Origin: Bradyrhizobium prioriisuperbiae | GTDB lineage: Bacteria; Pseudomonadota; Alphaproteobacteria; Rhizobiales; Xanthobacteraceae | NCBI RefSeq assembly: GCF_032397745.1 | Contig: NZ_CP135921.1 | Coordinates: 6,188,501-6,252,500, forward strand | Length of the DNA: 64,000 nt | Direction of reading: 5' to 3' | Part shown: positions 9,215-19,625 of the stretch, in pieces | How positions within the stretch are numbered: the first letter of the stretch is position 1 | How the letters are laid out: each line of letters begins with the position of its first letter | Position numbers and translations under genes: made by a program | The notes under the pieces: generated by a model | The model's input: the letters and a program-made list of their open reading frames with translations, nothing else | What the model was told of the DNA's origin: nothing | The model's database searches: none

Positions 9215-9901
9215 ATGGCCAAGGACGACACCGGACGGCTGCATGTCACCGTCAAGACCGGCGGTAAGCGCAAGCTTTCCTCCAAGCTCTGGCTCGAACG
9301 CCAGCTCAATGATCCCTATGTCGCGCAGGCGAAGCGCGACGGCTATCGCTCGCGTGCGGCTTACAAGCTGAAAGAGATCGACGACAAATACAAGCTGTTG
9401 AAGAGCGGCATGGCGGTGATCGATCTCGGCGCCGCACCCGGTGGCTGGAGCCAGATCGCGGCACGCAAGGTGGGTTCGGTCGAGGGGCGGGGCAAGGTCG
9501 TCGCCATCGATCTCCTGGAGATGCCCGAACTTCCGGGCGTCACGTTTGCCCAGCTCGATTTTCTCGATCCGTCCGCGCCGGACAAACTGCGGGCGATGCT
9601 CGGCGGCGGCGCCGATTTTGTGATGTCGGACATGGCCCCCAATACGACGGGCCACCGCACCACCGACCAGTTGCGCATTTTGGGTCTGGTAGAGGGCGCC
9701 GCAGCGTTCGCCGTCGAGGTACTCAATCCCGGCGGATCGTTCCTGGCCAAGGTGTTTCAGAGTGGCGCGGATGCGACGTTGCTGGCAGAGCTCAAGCGCG
9801 ACTTCGCGACCATCCGGCATGTTAAGCCTGCGGCCAGCCGGCAGGATTCATCCGAGCGCTATCTCTTGGCGACAGGGTTTCGCAAAGATAGATCCGGTTA
9901 A
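9215..9901 (+). CDS. rlmE: 23S rRNA 2'-O-ribose U2552 methyltransferase RlmE (FtsJ)
   Basis: A 228-residue SAM-dependent methyltransferase that modifies the A-loop of 23S rRNA during 50S maturation. The SAM site VIDLGAAPGGWSQ is at about residue 70. The K-D-K-E catalytic tetrad is visible: Lys in RAAYKLKEID, Asp in VMSDMAPNT, Lys in SFLAKVFQ and Glu in QDSSERYL. The N-terminal basic extension (VKTGGKRKLSSKLWLERQL) is usual in alphaproteobacteria. It sits downstream of ppx and may be cotranscribed. Confidence 0.95.
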   Translation: MAKDDTGRLHVTVKTGGKRKLSSKLWLERQLNDPYVAQAKRDGYRSRAAYKLKEIDDKYKLLKSGMAVIDLGAAPGGWSQIAARKVGSVEGRGKVVAIDLLEMPELPGVTFAQLDFLDPSAPDKLRAMLGGGADFVMSDMAPNTTGHRTTDQLRILGLVEGAAAFAVEVLNPGGSFLAKVFQSGADATLLAELKRDFATIRHVKPAASRQDSSERYLLATGFRKDRSG

Positions 9902-9910
9902 AGGCCGGCG

Positions 9911-11383
9911 TTACAGCTTTTGATCGCGCGCGTCGGCGGTGCTCTCGCTGGCCTTTTTCTCGGCGGCTTTCTCCGCACCCTTGCGGCTTGAGATTTCGGT
10001 TGCCTTGCGGCCGGAAATCTCGTGGCCGGCGTCCGGCGGCAATTTATGGAAGAAGATCGCTGACAGCGCGGTGATCGCGGCGACGATCAGGAAGGCCGGC
10101 CAGAAATCATCCGCCGACAACTCCGTGGCGTGGCGCAGCAGCATCGTACTTTCGACCGAGAACGCGCCGATCGCGACGCCCGCCGAAATCGCCAGTTGCT
10201 GGTTGACGCTGACGATCGTGGTTGCGCGGCTGAGCTGCGCCTGGTCGATCTCCGCATAGGCAATGGTGTTGATCGCGGTAAACTGCAGCGAGCGGAAGAA
10301 GCCGCCGACGATCAAAATGATCAGGATCAGCAGCAGCGGCGTCGCCGGCGTGAAGATGGCGCAGGCGGCAAGGAAAACCGCGCTCACCACTGCGTTGACG
10401 GTCATGATGTTGCGGAAGCCGAAGGCACGGATGATGCGGGCGGCCAGGGTCTTCATGCCCATGGCTCCGACGGCCGAGCCGAATGTCACCAAGCCCGATC
10501 TGAACGGCGACAGGCCGAATCCGATCTGCATCAGCAGCGGCAGCAGGAACGGCAGCGCGCCGATGCCGAGGCGGAACATGAAGCCGCCGATCAGGCTGGC
10601 ACGCATGGTCGGCAGCCGCATCAGCGAGAAATCCAGCACCGGGGAGGCGGTGGTCTTGGCATGCCGCAGGTACATGGTCATCGAGATGGCGCCACAGACG
10701 ATCAGCGACACCACCACCTCCCACGGCAGCAGATTGAGGCCGGCCACCGACAAGCCGAACGCCAGCCCTGCAAGGCCGACGCCGGCGAGCACCAGTCCCT
10801 TCAGGTCGAACCGTTCGGGATTGTCGCTGCGGATCGGATCGATGTAGCGCTGCGCCATGTAGATGCCGAGCAGCCCGATCGGGATATTGATCAGGAAGAT
10901 CCAGTGCCAGGAGAAATAGGTGGTGATGAAGCCGCCGAGCGGCGGCCCGACCACGGGGCCGATCAGCGCCGGCGTGGTCAGCCAGGCCATTGCATTGACC
11001 AGCGCGCTCTTGTCGATGGAGCGGACCAGCACCAGCCGTCCGACCGGTGTCATCATCGCACCGCCGATGCCCTGCAGGATGCGGGCGAACACGAACTGCG
11101 TCACCGACGACGAGAGCGCGCAGCCGATCGATCCCAGCATGAACACCGCGATTGCGGTGGAGAACACCGTGCGGGCGCCGAAGCGATCGGCGGTCCAGCC
11201 GCTCGCCGGAATGAACACCGCAAGCGACAGCAGATACGACGTGATGGCGAGCTTGAGCGTGAGGGGGCTGGTGCCGATATCGGCCGCGATCGCCGGCAGC
11301 GAGGTCGCGATCACCGTGGAGTCCATGTTTTCCATGAACAGGGCGGTGGCCACGATCAGCGGGATCAGGCGTTCCTTCTGCAT
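9911..11383 (-). CDS. MFS transporter, DHA2 (EmrB/QacA) type
   Basis: Multidrug-efflux-type permease of about 490 residues with many hydrophobic segments. TM1 carries FMENMDSTVIATSLPAIA, the DHA2 pattern. GWTADRFGARTVF is the loop 2-3 motif A, RILQGIGGAMMTPVGRLVL is motif B, and GPVVGPPLGGFI in TM5 is the exporter motif C. The last 40 residues are hydrophilic and Lys/Ala-rich. I chose the ATG at 11383 (MQKERLIPLIVATALFMENM); the frame extends 14 codons further through a TTG. It is convergent with rlmE, the ends 9 bp apart. The substrate is unknown. Confidence 0.88.
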   Translation of the reverse strand: MQKERLIPLIVATALFMENMDSTVIATSLPAIAADIGTSPLTLKLAITSYLLSLAVFIPASGWTADRFGARTVFSTAIAVFMLGSIGCALSSSVTQFVFARILQGIGGAMMTPVGRLVLVRSIDKSALVNAMAWLTTPALIGPVVGPPLGGFITTYFSWHWIFLINIPIGLLGIYMAQRYIDPIRSDNPERFDLKGLVLAGVGLAGLAFGLSVAGLNLLPWEVVVSLIVCGAISMTMYLRHAKTTASPVLDFSLMRLPTMRASLIGGFMFRLGIGALPFLLPLLMQIGFGLSPFRSGLVTFGSAVGAMGMKTLAARIIRAFGFRNIMTVNAVVSAVFLAACAIFTPATPLLLILIILIVGGFFRSLQFTAINTIAYAEIDQAQLSRATTIVSVNQQLAISAGVAIGAFSVESTMLLRHATELSADDFWPAFLIVAAITALSAIFFHKLPPDAGHEISGRKATEISSRKGAEKAAEKKASESTADARDQKL

Positions 11384-11581
11384 GCGCGGCTCAAAACCTC
11401 GTTTTTGAAGCGGGACGGCGGCCAAATCGGCAAGGAATCCATCGAAATCCGCCTGGGCAGGTCAATAAGTTCGTTGGGTTTCGCCGTCCAGTCGCAATCG
11501 GACAGGGCCACCCGGCAGGAAGGCGGGGCGCAGACGCGCCATGCGCAAAAAGCGCCTGTAAAACCGCATGAAACCCTTTGA

Positions 11582-13228
<1,647 letters not shown>

Positions 13229-13239
13229 GATACCGACTC

Positions 13240-13372
13240 GCGCACAGCTTATCCCGTCGTCCTGAGGTGGCCGTGCGTAGCGCGGCCCTCGAAGGGCGGC
13301 GGCCCGAGCGGTCGCTCCGGGGCCGTTCATCCTTCGAGGCTCGCTTTGCTCGCGCCTCAGGATGACGGAGCT
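13240..13372. repeat. REP-like repeat downstream of guaB
   Basis: CGTCGTCCTGAGGTGGCC opens the block and CGCCTCAGGATGACGG closes it, forming complementary ends around inner blocks rich in GGCCCTCGAAGG and CCTTCGAGGC. It is a typical Bradyrhizobium-type palindromic intergenic element and probably a transcription terminator between convergent genes. Confidence 0.6.
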
Positions 13373-13391
13373 AAAGCTTTCCGAAAGTTGC

Positions 13392-13586
13392 CTACTCGCC
13401 CTTCGTCTTATACTTCAGCCGCGACGGAGCCACGCATTCGCAGGCGTCGTCACACGTCGCGTGCGACGTTTCCCGCTCCAGGCCGGCGGCCGACATCACT
13501 CGCCAGGTGGAGGGTTTTGTCGGCGCCGCATAGTCGGGTTTGCGGAGCAGGGCGGCCAGCAGATCCCTGGTGAAGCCGTCCTTCAT
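13392..13586 (-). CDS. small hypothetical protein translationally coupled to the zinc GTPase
   Basis: A 64-residue protein beginning [20 protein letters not shown]. Its ATG shares one base with the TGA of the COG0523 GTPase (TGATG), so it is very probably cotranslated. The C-terminal half carries three Cys in CDDACECVAPS with His nearby (SHATCDD), which could bind metal. I recognise no family. Its place behind a Zur-type operator suggests a role in low-zinc physiology, by inference only. Confidence 0.55.
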   Translation of the reverse strand: MKDGFTRDLLAALLRKPDYAAPTKPSTWRVMSAAGLERETSHATCDDACECVAPSRLKYKTKGE

Positions 13587-14797
13587 CAAGCCTCTCCGTT
13601 GCCGCGCCGCCAGCCGGGGAACGGGTCACGCAGCCCGGTCCACAATTTCGGACCCAGCGCCATCTCCTGGCCGGTCAGCAGGCACGCATCGAGCTTGGCG
13701 ATGGTCTGCTCCTTGTCCATCTCCGGCGTGCCGATGAACACCAGTTCCTGCCGTCGGTCGCCATAGGGTTCGGTCCAGCTGCGCATCACGCCGGCGCGCC
13801 ATTCCTCGTCCTGCGGCCATCTTGGTTTGGGCGTGGCCGCCCACCACACGCCGGCCGGTTCATGCCGCACGATGGCGCCTGCGCGCGACATCGAGCCGGC
13901 AAAATCCATCCGCGACGCCAGCCAGAAGAATCCTTTGGCGCGGATCACGCCCTGCCAGTTGGCGGTCAGGAATTTGTGAAACCGGTCGGGGTGGAACGGC
14001 CGCCGCGAGCGATAGACAAAGCTCCAGAAGCCGTACTCCTCGGTTTCCGGCGCGTGTCCGAGACCCTGCAATTCCCGCAGCCAGCCGGCCGACTGGTTGG
14101 CTTTCTTGTAAGAAAATTTGCGCGTATTCAGAATGCGTTGCAGCGGCACCTTGCCGAATTCCGTGAATACGAGATCGGCGGTGGGATTGAGCTTCTTCAA
14201 CACGTTTGTGAGGAAGGTGCGCTCCTCGCTGGTGACGAGGTCGATCTTGTTGATCACGATGACATCAGCGAACTCGACCTGTTCGACCAGCAGTTCGGCG
14301 ATGGCTCTGGTGTCACCGTCGCCGGCGACCTGGTCGCGGTCCGCCAGCAGATCGACCGAGGTGTAATCGAGGGTGAAGTTGAGGGCGTCGACGACGGTCA
14401 CCATGGTATCGAGCCGGGCGAGGGAGGCGAGAGTCTTGCCGTTCTCGTCCTCGAACTCGAACGTGGCGGCAACCGGCATCGGTTCGGAGATGCCGGTGGA
14501 CTCGATCAGCAGATAGTCGAAGCGCTTTTCGCGCGCCAGCAGTTCGACCTCTTTCAGAAGATCGTCGCGCAGGGTGCAGCAGATGCAGCCGTTCGACATC
14601 TCCACCAGCCGTTCGTCCTGGCGTTTCAGGTCAGCTCCGCCGTCGCGCACCAGCGCGGCGTCGATGTTGACCTCGCTCATGTCGTTGACGATCACAGCCA
14701 CCCGCATGTTCTCGCGGTTGTGCAGGATATGGTTGAGAAGGGTGGTCTTGCCGGCGCCCAGAAAGCCGGACAGCACCGTGACGGGCAGTCGCTCCAT
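13586..14797 (-). CDS. COG0523 zinc-type GTPase (ZigA/YciC-like, CobW family)
   Basis: A 403-residue metal-chaperone GTPase of the G3E family. [16 protein letters not shown] is the P-loop, [11 protein letters not shown] is the CxCC metal motif, [11 protein letters not shown] is the switch region and VINKIDLV the guanine-specificity motif. The long CobW C-terminal domain ([12 protein letters not shown] onward) is that of the zinc-homeostasis branch, about 400 residues. The start at 14797 follows a GAGGA site. A perfect 24-bp palindrome 16 bp before the start matches Zur boxes, so expression under zinc starvation is expected. The 64-residue gene downstream is coupled to it. Confidence 0.9.
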   Translation of the reverse strand: MERLPVTVLSGFLGAGKTTLLNHILHNRENMRVAVIVNDMSEVNIDAALVRDGGADLKRQDERLVEMSNGCICCTLRDDLLKEVELLAREKRFDYLLIESTGISEPMPVAATFEFEDENGKTLASLARLDTMVTVVDALNFTLDYTSVDLLADRDQVAGDGDTRAIAELLVEQVEFADVIVINKIDLVTSEERTFLTNVLKKLNPTADLVFTEFGKVPLQRILNTRKFSYKKANQSAGWLRELQGLGHAPETEEYGFWSFVYRSRRPFHPDRFHKFLTANWQGVIRAKGFFWLASRMDFAGSMSRAGAIVRHEPAGVWWAATPKPRWPQDEEWRAGVMRSWTEPYGDRRQELVFIGTPEMDKEQTIAKLDACLLTGQEMALGPKLWTGLRDPFPGWRRGNGEA

Positions 14798-14812
14798 ATC
14801 ATCGTCCTCAAA

Positions 14813-14836
14813 TATGTTATGTTATAACATAACATA
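14813..14836. promoter_or_regulatory. Zur-type operator, perfect 24-bp palindrome
   Basis: The half-site TATGTTATGTTA is followed directly by its exact reverse complement. The core GTTATAACATAAC agrees with alphaproteobacterial Zur sites as I recall them. It lies 16-39 bp before the zinc GTPase start, so a repressor here would block its promoter. No other copy was noticed in the window. Confidence 0.82.
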
Positions 14837-15000
14837 CACCTATTGAGGCGCAATCAAGGCTGGCATTCCGCTTCACGGAAACTTCCTGCTTCGGAATTGG
14901 CGCATGGGCTGCATGCGGCGCCGCTGCTCTTGTCAGCCTGAGGCCTCAGCGCCTATCGAGGAACCACAAACGCGACAACAACCACTCGGAAGGAAACGTC

Positions 15001-16032
15001 ATGTCCCAGCAAGCCCAGCGCATCGTCCTTGCCGCGCGTCCCATCGGCGAGCCGAAGGCCTCCGATTTTCGCCTGGAGGATGTTGCGATCCCGACTCCGG
15101 GACCCGACCAGGTCCTGCTGCGCACGATCTGGATGTCGCTGGATCCCTATATGCGTGGCCGTATGAGCGAGGGGCCGTCCTATGCCGAACCGGTCGCGAT
15201 CAACGGCGTGATGGAAGGCGGCACGGTGGCGGAAGTGGTGACTTCCAACAGCGACAGGTTCGCCAAGGGCGACATCGTGCTCGCCCACTCCGGCTGGCAG
15301 ACCCACGCGGCCGTCGACGCCAAGGGACTGCGCAAGATCGATCCGCAGCTGGCGCCGATCTCGACAGCGGTGGGCGTGCTCGGCATGCCCGGCATGACCG
15401 CCTATACGGGCCTGCTCGAAATCGGCAAGCCGCATCCGGATGAAACCGTGGTGGTGGCAGCCGCCTCCGGCGCGGTCGGCTCCGCTGTTGGCCAGATTGC
15501 CCGGATCAAGGGCGCGCGAGCTGTCGGCATTGCCGGCGGCGCGGACAAGTGCCGCTACGTCAAGGACGAGCTCGGCTTCGACGAATGCCTCGACCATCGC
15601 GATCCGGACCTCGCGGCCAAGCTGAAAGAGGCGTGTCCGAAGGGCATCGACGTCTATTTCGAGAATGTCGGCGGCAAGGTGTGGGATGCGGTGCTGCCGC
15701 GGCTCAACCCGTTCGCGCGCGTGCCGGTGTGCGGCCTGATCGCCGATTATAATGCGCTCACCGGCGATGTGCCGGGCCCGAACCGCGCGCCGGCGCTGAT
15801 GCGCGCCATCCTGGTGAAGCGGCTGAACCTGCGCGGCTTCATCGTCCGCGATTTCGCGTCACTGCATGGCGCCTTTCTGCGCGACATGTCGGAATGGCTG
15901 CGCGAGGGCAAGCTCAAGCACCGCGAGTTCGTCACCGAGGGCCTTGCCAGCGCGCCCGATGCTTTCATCGGCCTGTTGCGCGGCGCGAACTTTGGCAAGC
16001 AGCTGGTGCGTGTCGGGGCTGACCGCGCCTAA
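15001..16032 (+). CDS. NADP-dependent MDR oxidoreductase, CurA-like
   Basis: A 343-residue zinc-free medium-chain reductase that reduces alpha,beta-unsaturated carbonyls (curcumin reductase / leukotriene B4 dehydrogenase branch). WMSLDPYMRGRM is the family signature near residue 45, GMPGMTAYTGLLEIG is at about 125, and the nucleotide loop ASGAVGSAVGQIAR is at about 155. YFENVGGKVWDAVLPRL follows. There are no zinc-ligand Cys. A GGAAGGA-like site precedes the ATG. It is divergent from the zinc GTPase, with about 200 bp of gap, and may form a unit with the acyl-CoA ligase 82 bp downstream. Confidence 0.9.
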   Translation: MSQQAQRIVLAARPIGEPKASDFRLEDVAIPTPGPDQVLLRTIWMSLDPYMRGRMSEGPSYAEPVAINGVMEGGTVAEVVTSNSDRFAKGDIVLAHSGWQTHAAVDAKGLRKIDPQLAPISTAVGVLGMPGMTAYTGLLEIGKPHPDETVVVAAASGAVGSAVGQIARIKGARAVGIAGGADKCRYVKDELGFDECLDHRDPDLAAKLKEACPKGIDVYFENVGGKVWDAVLPRLNPFARVPVCGLIADYNALTGDVPGPNRAPALMRAILVKRLNLRGFIVRDFASLHGAFLRDMSEWLREGKLKHREFVTEGLASAPDAFIGLLRGANFGKQLVRVGADRA

Positions 16033-16114
16033 CCGACCGCGTATCCGTCACCTCTTTCACGCAGGAGGTGACGGGATCGCTTCAGCCGATCATAAAAAAC
16101 AACAGGGGAAACGC

Positions 16115-17713
16115 ATGCCCAATCCCGAGATGATGCCGGGGCAGATCAGTCCCTTTGCCGGGCTGGATGTGCCGTGGCTGTTGCGGCTGCGGGCGGAAAC
16201 CCGCCGCGATCATCCGTTCCTGATCTGGGCGCCGTTCGATGCGCCGGCCCGTCCCTGGAGTTACGGTGAATTTCACGAACGCGTCGGCGCACTGGCGGCT
16301 GGCCTCGCCAGGCGCGGCGTCAAACCCGGCGAATGCGTGCTGATCCATCTCGACAACTGCATCGAGGCGATGCTCGCCTGGTTTGCCTGTGTCGAGCTCG
16401 GCGCTATCGCGGTGACCACCAACACCCGGTCTGCGGCGGCAGAGATGGCGTACTTCGCCGATCATTGTAGCGCGGTGGCCGGCATCACCCAGCCGGCCTA
16501 TGCCGATCTGATCGCAAGCTCCTGTCGCAACCTGCGCTGGCTTGCGGTGATTGCCCATGATGCCGGCGCGCCGCCGGCGCAAGCGGAGCGGCCGGCGCGC
16601 AGCGAGGCCTTCGAGGCACTGTTCGCCGACAGCGCCGACCGGCCGCGACGCCCGGCCGATCCTGAGGCCTCCTGCAGTGTGCAATACACCTCCGGCACCA
16701 CGTCGCGGCCGAAAGCGGTGCTGTGGACCCATGCCAACGCGCTGTGGGGCGCCAAGATCAATGCGGCGCATGAGGATCTGCGCGCCGACGACATTCACCA
16801 GGTGCATCTGCCGCTGTTTCACACCAACGCGCTGGCTTATTCGATGCTGGCGACTTTGTGGGTTGGCGCCACCGCGGTGATCCAGCCGCGTTTCTCGGCC
16901 AGCCGGTTCTGGGGCGCGGCGCTGGCGCATCGCTGCACCTGGGTGTCGCTGGTGCCGTTCTGCGTCAAGGCGCTGATGGAGCGGGAGATCCCGAAGCAGC
17001 ACCATTTCCGCCTGTGGGGATCGGCAATCTGCGAGCCGCCCACCGACAAGCTGTTCGGCGCCAGGACCATCGGCTGGTGGGGCATGACCGAGACCATTAC
17101 CCACGGCATCGTGGGCGAAGTCACTCAGCCGAACATTCCGCTGGCCATCGGCCGCGCCGCGCCGGAATACGCAATCCGCGTGGTCGATGCCGATGGCGCG
17201 CCGACCCAGGCTGGCGAGACCGGTGACCTGCTGATCCGCGGCATTCCCGGCCTGTCGCTGTTCAAGGAATATCTGCACAACGAGAAAGCCACCCGCGACA
17301 GTTTCAACGACGATGGCTATTTCATCACCGGCGATCGTGTGAAGCTGCTGGAGAACGGCTTCCTCCGCTTCGGCGACCGCGCCAAGGACATGCTGAAGGT
17401 CGGCGGCGAGAATGTCGCCGCGTCCGAAATCGAGCAGGTGGTCATCACCGTCGCCGGCGTGCGCGAAGCCGCGGTGGTCGCCAAAAAGCACCCGATGCTC
17501 GACGAGGTGCCTGTTGTGTTCATCATCCCGCTGGCGGGAACTGAGAAGGCATCGCCCACGCTGCAGGACGATGTGCTGGCGGCGTGCAAGCGGTCACTGG
17601 CCGATTTCAAGGTGCCGCGCGAGATACGCCTTGTCGACGAACTGCCGCGCTCGACCTTGGAAAAAGTGGCCAAGGCGGAGTTGCGCAAGCTGCTGGAACA
17701 GGGGGCTGCGTGA
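16115..17713 (+). CDS. AMP-dependent acyl-CoA synthetase/ligase (CaiC-like)
   Basis: A 532-residue ANL-superfamily ligase that adenylates a carboxylate and transfers it to CoA. Motifs: VQYTSGTTSRPKAVLWTHAN (phosphate loop), WWGMTETITHG (A5-like), DGYFITGDRVKL, FGDRAKDMLKVGGENVAASE (hinge and A8), and the C-terminal Lys in PRSTLEKVAKAELRK. The ATG at 16115 has AGGGGA upstream; the open frame begins earlier inside the preceding gene. Sequence style suggests the crotonobetaine/carnitine-CoA ligase branch, but the substrate is not defined. Confidence 0.9.
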   Translation: MPNPEMMPGQISPFAGLDVPWLLRLRAETRRDHPFLIWAPFDAPARPWSYGEFHERVGALAAGLARRGVKPGECVLIHLDNCIEAMLAWFACVELGAIAVTTNTRSAAAEMAYFADHCSAVAGITQPAYADLIASSCRNLRWLAVIAHDAGAPPAQAERPARSEAFEALFADSADRPRRPADPEASCSVQYTSGTTSRPKAVLWTHANALWGAKINAAHEDLRADDIHQVHLPLFHTNALAYSMLATLWVGATAVIQPRFSASRFWGAALAHRCTWVSLVPFCVKALMEREIPKQHHFRLWGSAICEPPTDKLFGARTIGWWGMTETITHGIVGEVTQPNIPLAIGRAAPEYAIRVVDADGAPTQAGETGDLLIRGIPGLSLFKEYLHNEKATRDSFNDDGYFITGDRVKLLENGFLRFGDRAKDMLKVGGENVAASEIEQVVITVAGVREAAVVAKKHPMLDEVPVVFIIPLAGTEKASPTLQDDVLAACKRSLADFKVPREIRLVDELPRSTLEKVAKAELRKLLEQGAA

Positions 17714-17723
17714 GCTTGTCGCA

Positions 17724-18578
17724 TTACAAAGCCGCAGCGAGTTCCTTCACCGAATAGAGATCGACGTCGATTTGCCCGGCGGCACGGGTGTGGCGAACCT
17801 CGAAGCCGTCGGGCCTGAACACATAGTCCACCAGCCCGACCTCCTTGGCGCCGATCAACTCCTGTTTCTCGTCGGGCTTGATGATGAAGGACGCCGACGG
17901 CGCCCAGATGTGCCTGACATTGCGATAGGTGTAGTCGCGGCGTTGGTGCACGTGGCCGCAGGCCACCAGCCGCAGGTCGACGGTGGTCAGGAGGTCGATG
18001 AGTTGAGTGCGCGCCGGCATTGGCACGTAGCGGAACGAGGTCGCGGCCAACTCATCGTCGTCGGGCGTTTGCAGGAACAGCGGCTTGTGGATGAACAGTG
18101 CCAGCGGCCGGCCGCGCACCGTCGACAGCTCTGCGGCAAACCATTCCTGCTGCTCGGCCTCGCACGCAAGCCCCGTGTTCATGATGAGCGAATTCAGGCC
18201 GATGAAGCTCCAGCCGGCGGCATCGAAGCGCCAGTGGTCGTCACCGAACGCGTCGATGAACTGTCGTCGCGTTTGCTCCGAGACAAGTTGCGACGGTGGT
18301 TTGCCGACCTGGGTCGGGTTGTCGCCGATGTCGTGGTTGCCGGGGATGAAGCGGCAGTCCACCGGAAGCGCGTCGTGCAGCTCCCTGGCGAAGGTCAGAT
18401 CCTGCGGATGATCCGAGCCGTCGAAGGCGACATCGCCGCTGTTGACCACGAGGTCCGGCCGCGTGTCGTCGATGTACTGGCTGACCTTTTCGAAATTCGT
18501 TACGAACGGCGCATACTGTGCGCCGAGATGGGTGTCGGTGATCTGCGTGAGGCGAAAGGCGGACATCAGGTTGGACAT
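17724..18578 (-). CDS. metallophosphoesterase, CpdA/Icc-like
   Basis: A 284-residue calcineurin-like phosphoesterase. The two-metal site is visible: ITDTHLGA (D-x-H), VVNSGDVAFDG (GD), FIPGNHDIGD (GNHD), a His in ALFIHKPLF and CGHVHQRRD (GHxH). It resembles 3',5'-cAMP phosphodiesterases, and a class III cyclase is encoded at 61.4 kb, though the link is only thematic. The ATG at 18578 follows GGGAG. It is convergent with the ligase. Confidence 0.88.
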   Translation of the reverse strand: MSNLMSAFRLTQITDTHLGAQYAPFVTNFEKVSQYIDDTRPDLVVNSGDVAFDGSDHPQDLTFARELHDALPVDCRFIPGNHDIGDNPTQVGKPPSQLVSEQTRRQFIDAFGDDHWRFDAAGWSFIGLNSLIMNTGLACEAEQQEWFAAELSTVRGRPLALFIHKPLFLQTPDDDELAATSFRYVPMPARTQLIDLLTTVDLRLVACGHVHQRRDYTYRNVRHIWAPSASFIIKPDEKQELIGAKEVGLVDYVFRPDGFEVRHTRAAGQIDVDLYSVKELAAAL

Positions 18579-18676
18579 GGCGTGCTCCCTTTGCCGCCAC
18601 GCTACGCCCGCCGGATGTCAGTCAGATGGCTCGCCGCGTGTTTAAAACAGGCGTTTTTCAGCCGGTCAGCAGCCTT

Positions 18677-19045
18677 CTACAACCAACCTTGGGGATCATC
18701 GATCGGGCGCTCGTCCATCGCCCGGATCAGGCCGCGAATGACGCGGAACAGTTGCCAGACCGCAAGCACGCCGAGAATGATGAAGCCGATCCCGAGGAAC
18801 ATCAGCACAAAGCCGATGATGCCTGCGATCAGGCTGATCCAGAAGGTGCGGATCGCCGATGTCATATGCGATTCATAGGGCGTGCCGGCAAGCTCGCCGC
18901 GTTTCACATAAGCGATGATCAGGCCGATCACCATGGTCAGCGCGAAGGTGAAATAGGTGGCGATGTAGAGACCCCAGACCACGATCGCCCAGGTCTTGGG
19001 TGACGTGGCCGAGTTGGCCGGCTGCAGTGACATGGATGCCCCCAT
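18677..19045 (-). CDS. small DUF4870-like membrane protein
   Basis: A 122-residue protein with three hydrophobic segments (WAIVVWGLYIATYFTFALTM, then about residues 65-85 and 88-108), ending RAMDERPIDDPQGWL. The layout, with a charged loop between TM1 and TM2 (YVKRGELAGTPYESHM), is that of the DUF4870/COG3671 family of unknown function. The ATG at 19045 or 19033 is the likely start; upstream codons in frame are low-complexity. Confidence 0.75.
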   Translation of the reverse strand: MGASMSLQPANSATSPKTWAIVVWGLYIATYFTFALTMVIGLIIAYVKRGELAGTPYESHMTSAIRTFWISLIAGIIGFVLMFLGIGFIILGVLAVWQLFRVIRGLIRAMDERPIDDPQGWL

Positions 19046-19214
19046 TTCCGCGTTGTGCGCCACAGAGCCTATCGCCGGGCTGGGAGGGTGTCTATTGCGA
19101 CGGAACCGGTTCGCGCTGGGATTGTTGCCGTAGCGTTGCCGTGTCTTTGTCTTTGGGGGGCAACGGTGTTGCGGCTGCGGGCAGCCGCGGGGATCGCGAG
19201 GAGGGACGTTCACG

Positions 19215-19595
19215 ATGATGGTTCAGGGGATTCTGCTGCCGGTGTTCGTGCTGGTGGGGCTGACGTTCGCGCTGTTGTTCTGGAGCGGCGCCAGGCGTCC
19301 CAGCTGGTTTGCGCAGGGCAAGGCTGGCCCTGCGGATGCGGGCGCCGCCATCTATGATCCGCTGCAGCTTGTCACCCTGTTCTATGTGCTGGTCGCCATG
19401 GCGCTGCCGCTGCGGCAGGCCGATCTGGTGATGGTGATGCTGGCGTGGGTGTTCGTGGTTACCCGCTTTCTCTATGCCGGCGTTCTCGTCTCGTCCCAGG
19501 GCGAGCGCAACCGCCCGATGGCCTATCTCGCCGGCGCCCTTGTGTTGCTGGCCATGTGGGTCTATTTCGCGCTGAAGATACTTATGCCGCTCTGA
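19215..19595 (+). CDS. MAPEG-like small integral membrane protein
   Basis: A 126-residue protein with about four hydrophobic helices and the block LVTLFYVLVAMALPL followed by FVVTRFLYAGVLVSSQGERN. This matches the MAPEG-superfamily pattern (membrane-associated eicosanoid/glutathione metabolism) as found in bacterial homologues of unknown function. It ends 30 bp before the rsmB-like gene, which suggests cotranscription. Confidence 0.65.
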   Translation: MMVQGILLPVFVLVGLTFALLFWSGARRPSWFAQGKAGPADAGAAIYDPLQLVTLFYVLVAMALPLRQADLVMVMLAWVFVVTRFLYAGVLVSSQGERNRPMAYLAGALVLLAMWVYFALKILMPL

Positions 19596-19625
19596 GTGCG
19601 GCATCTCAGCAGCCGAAAGATCTGA

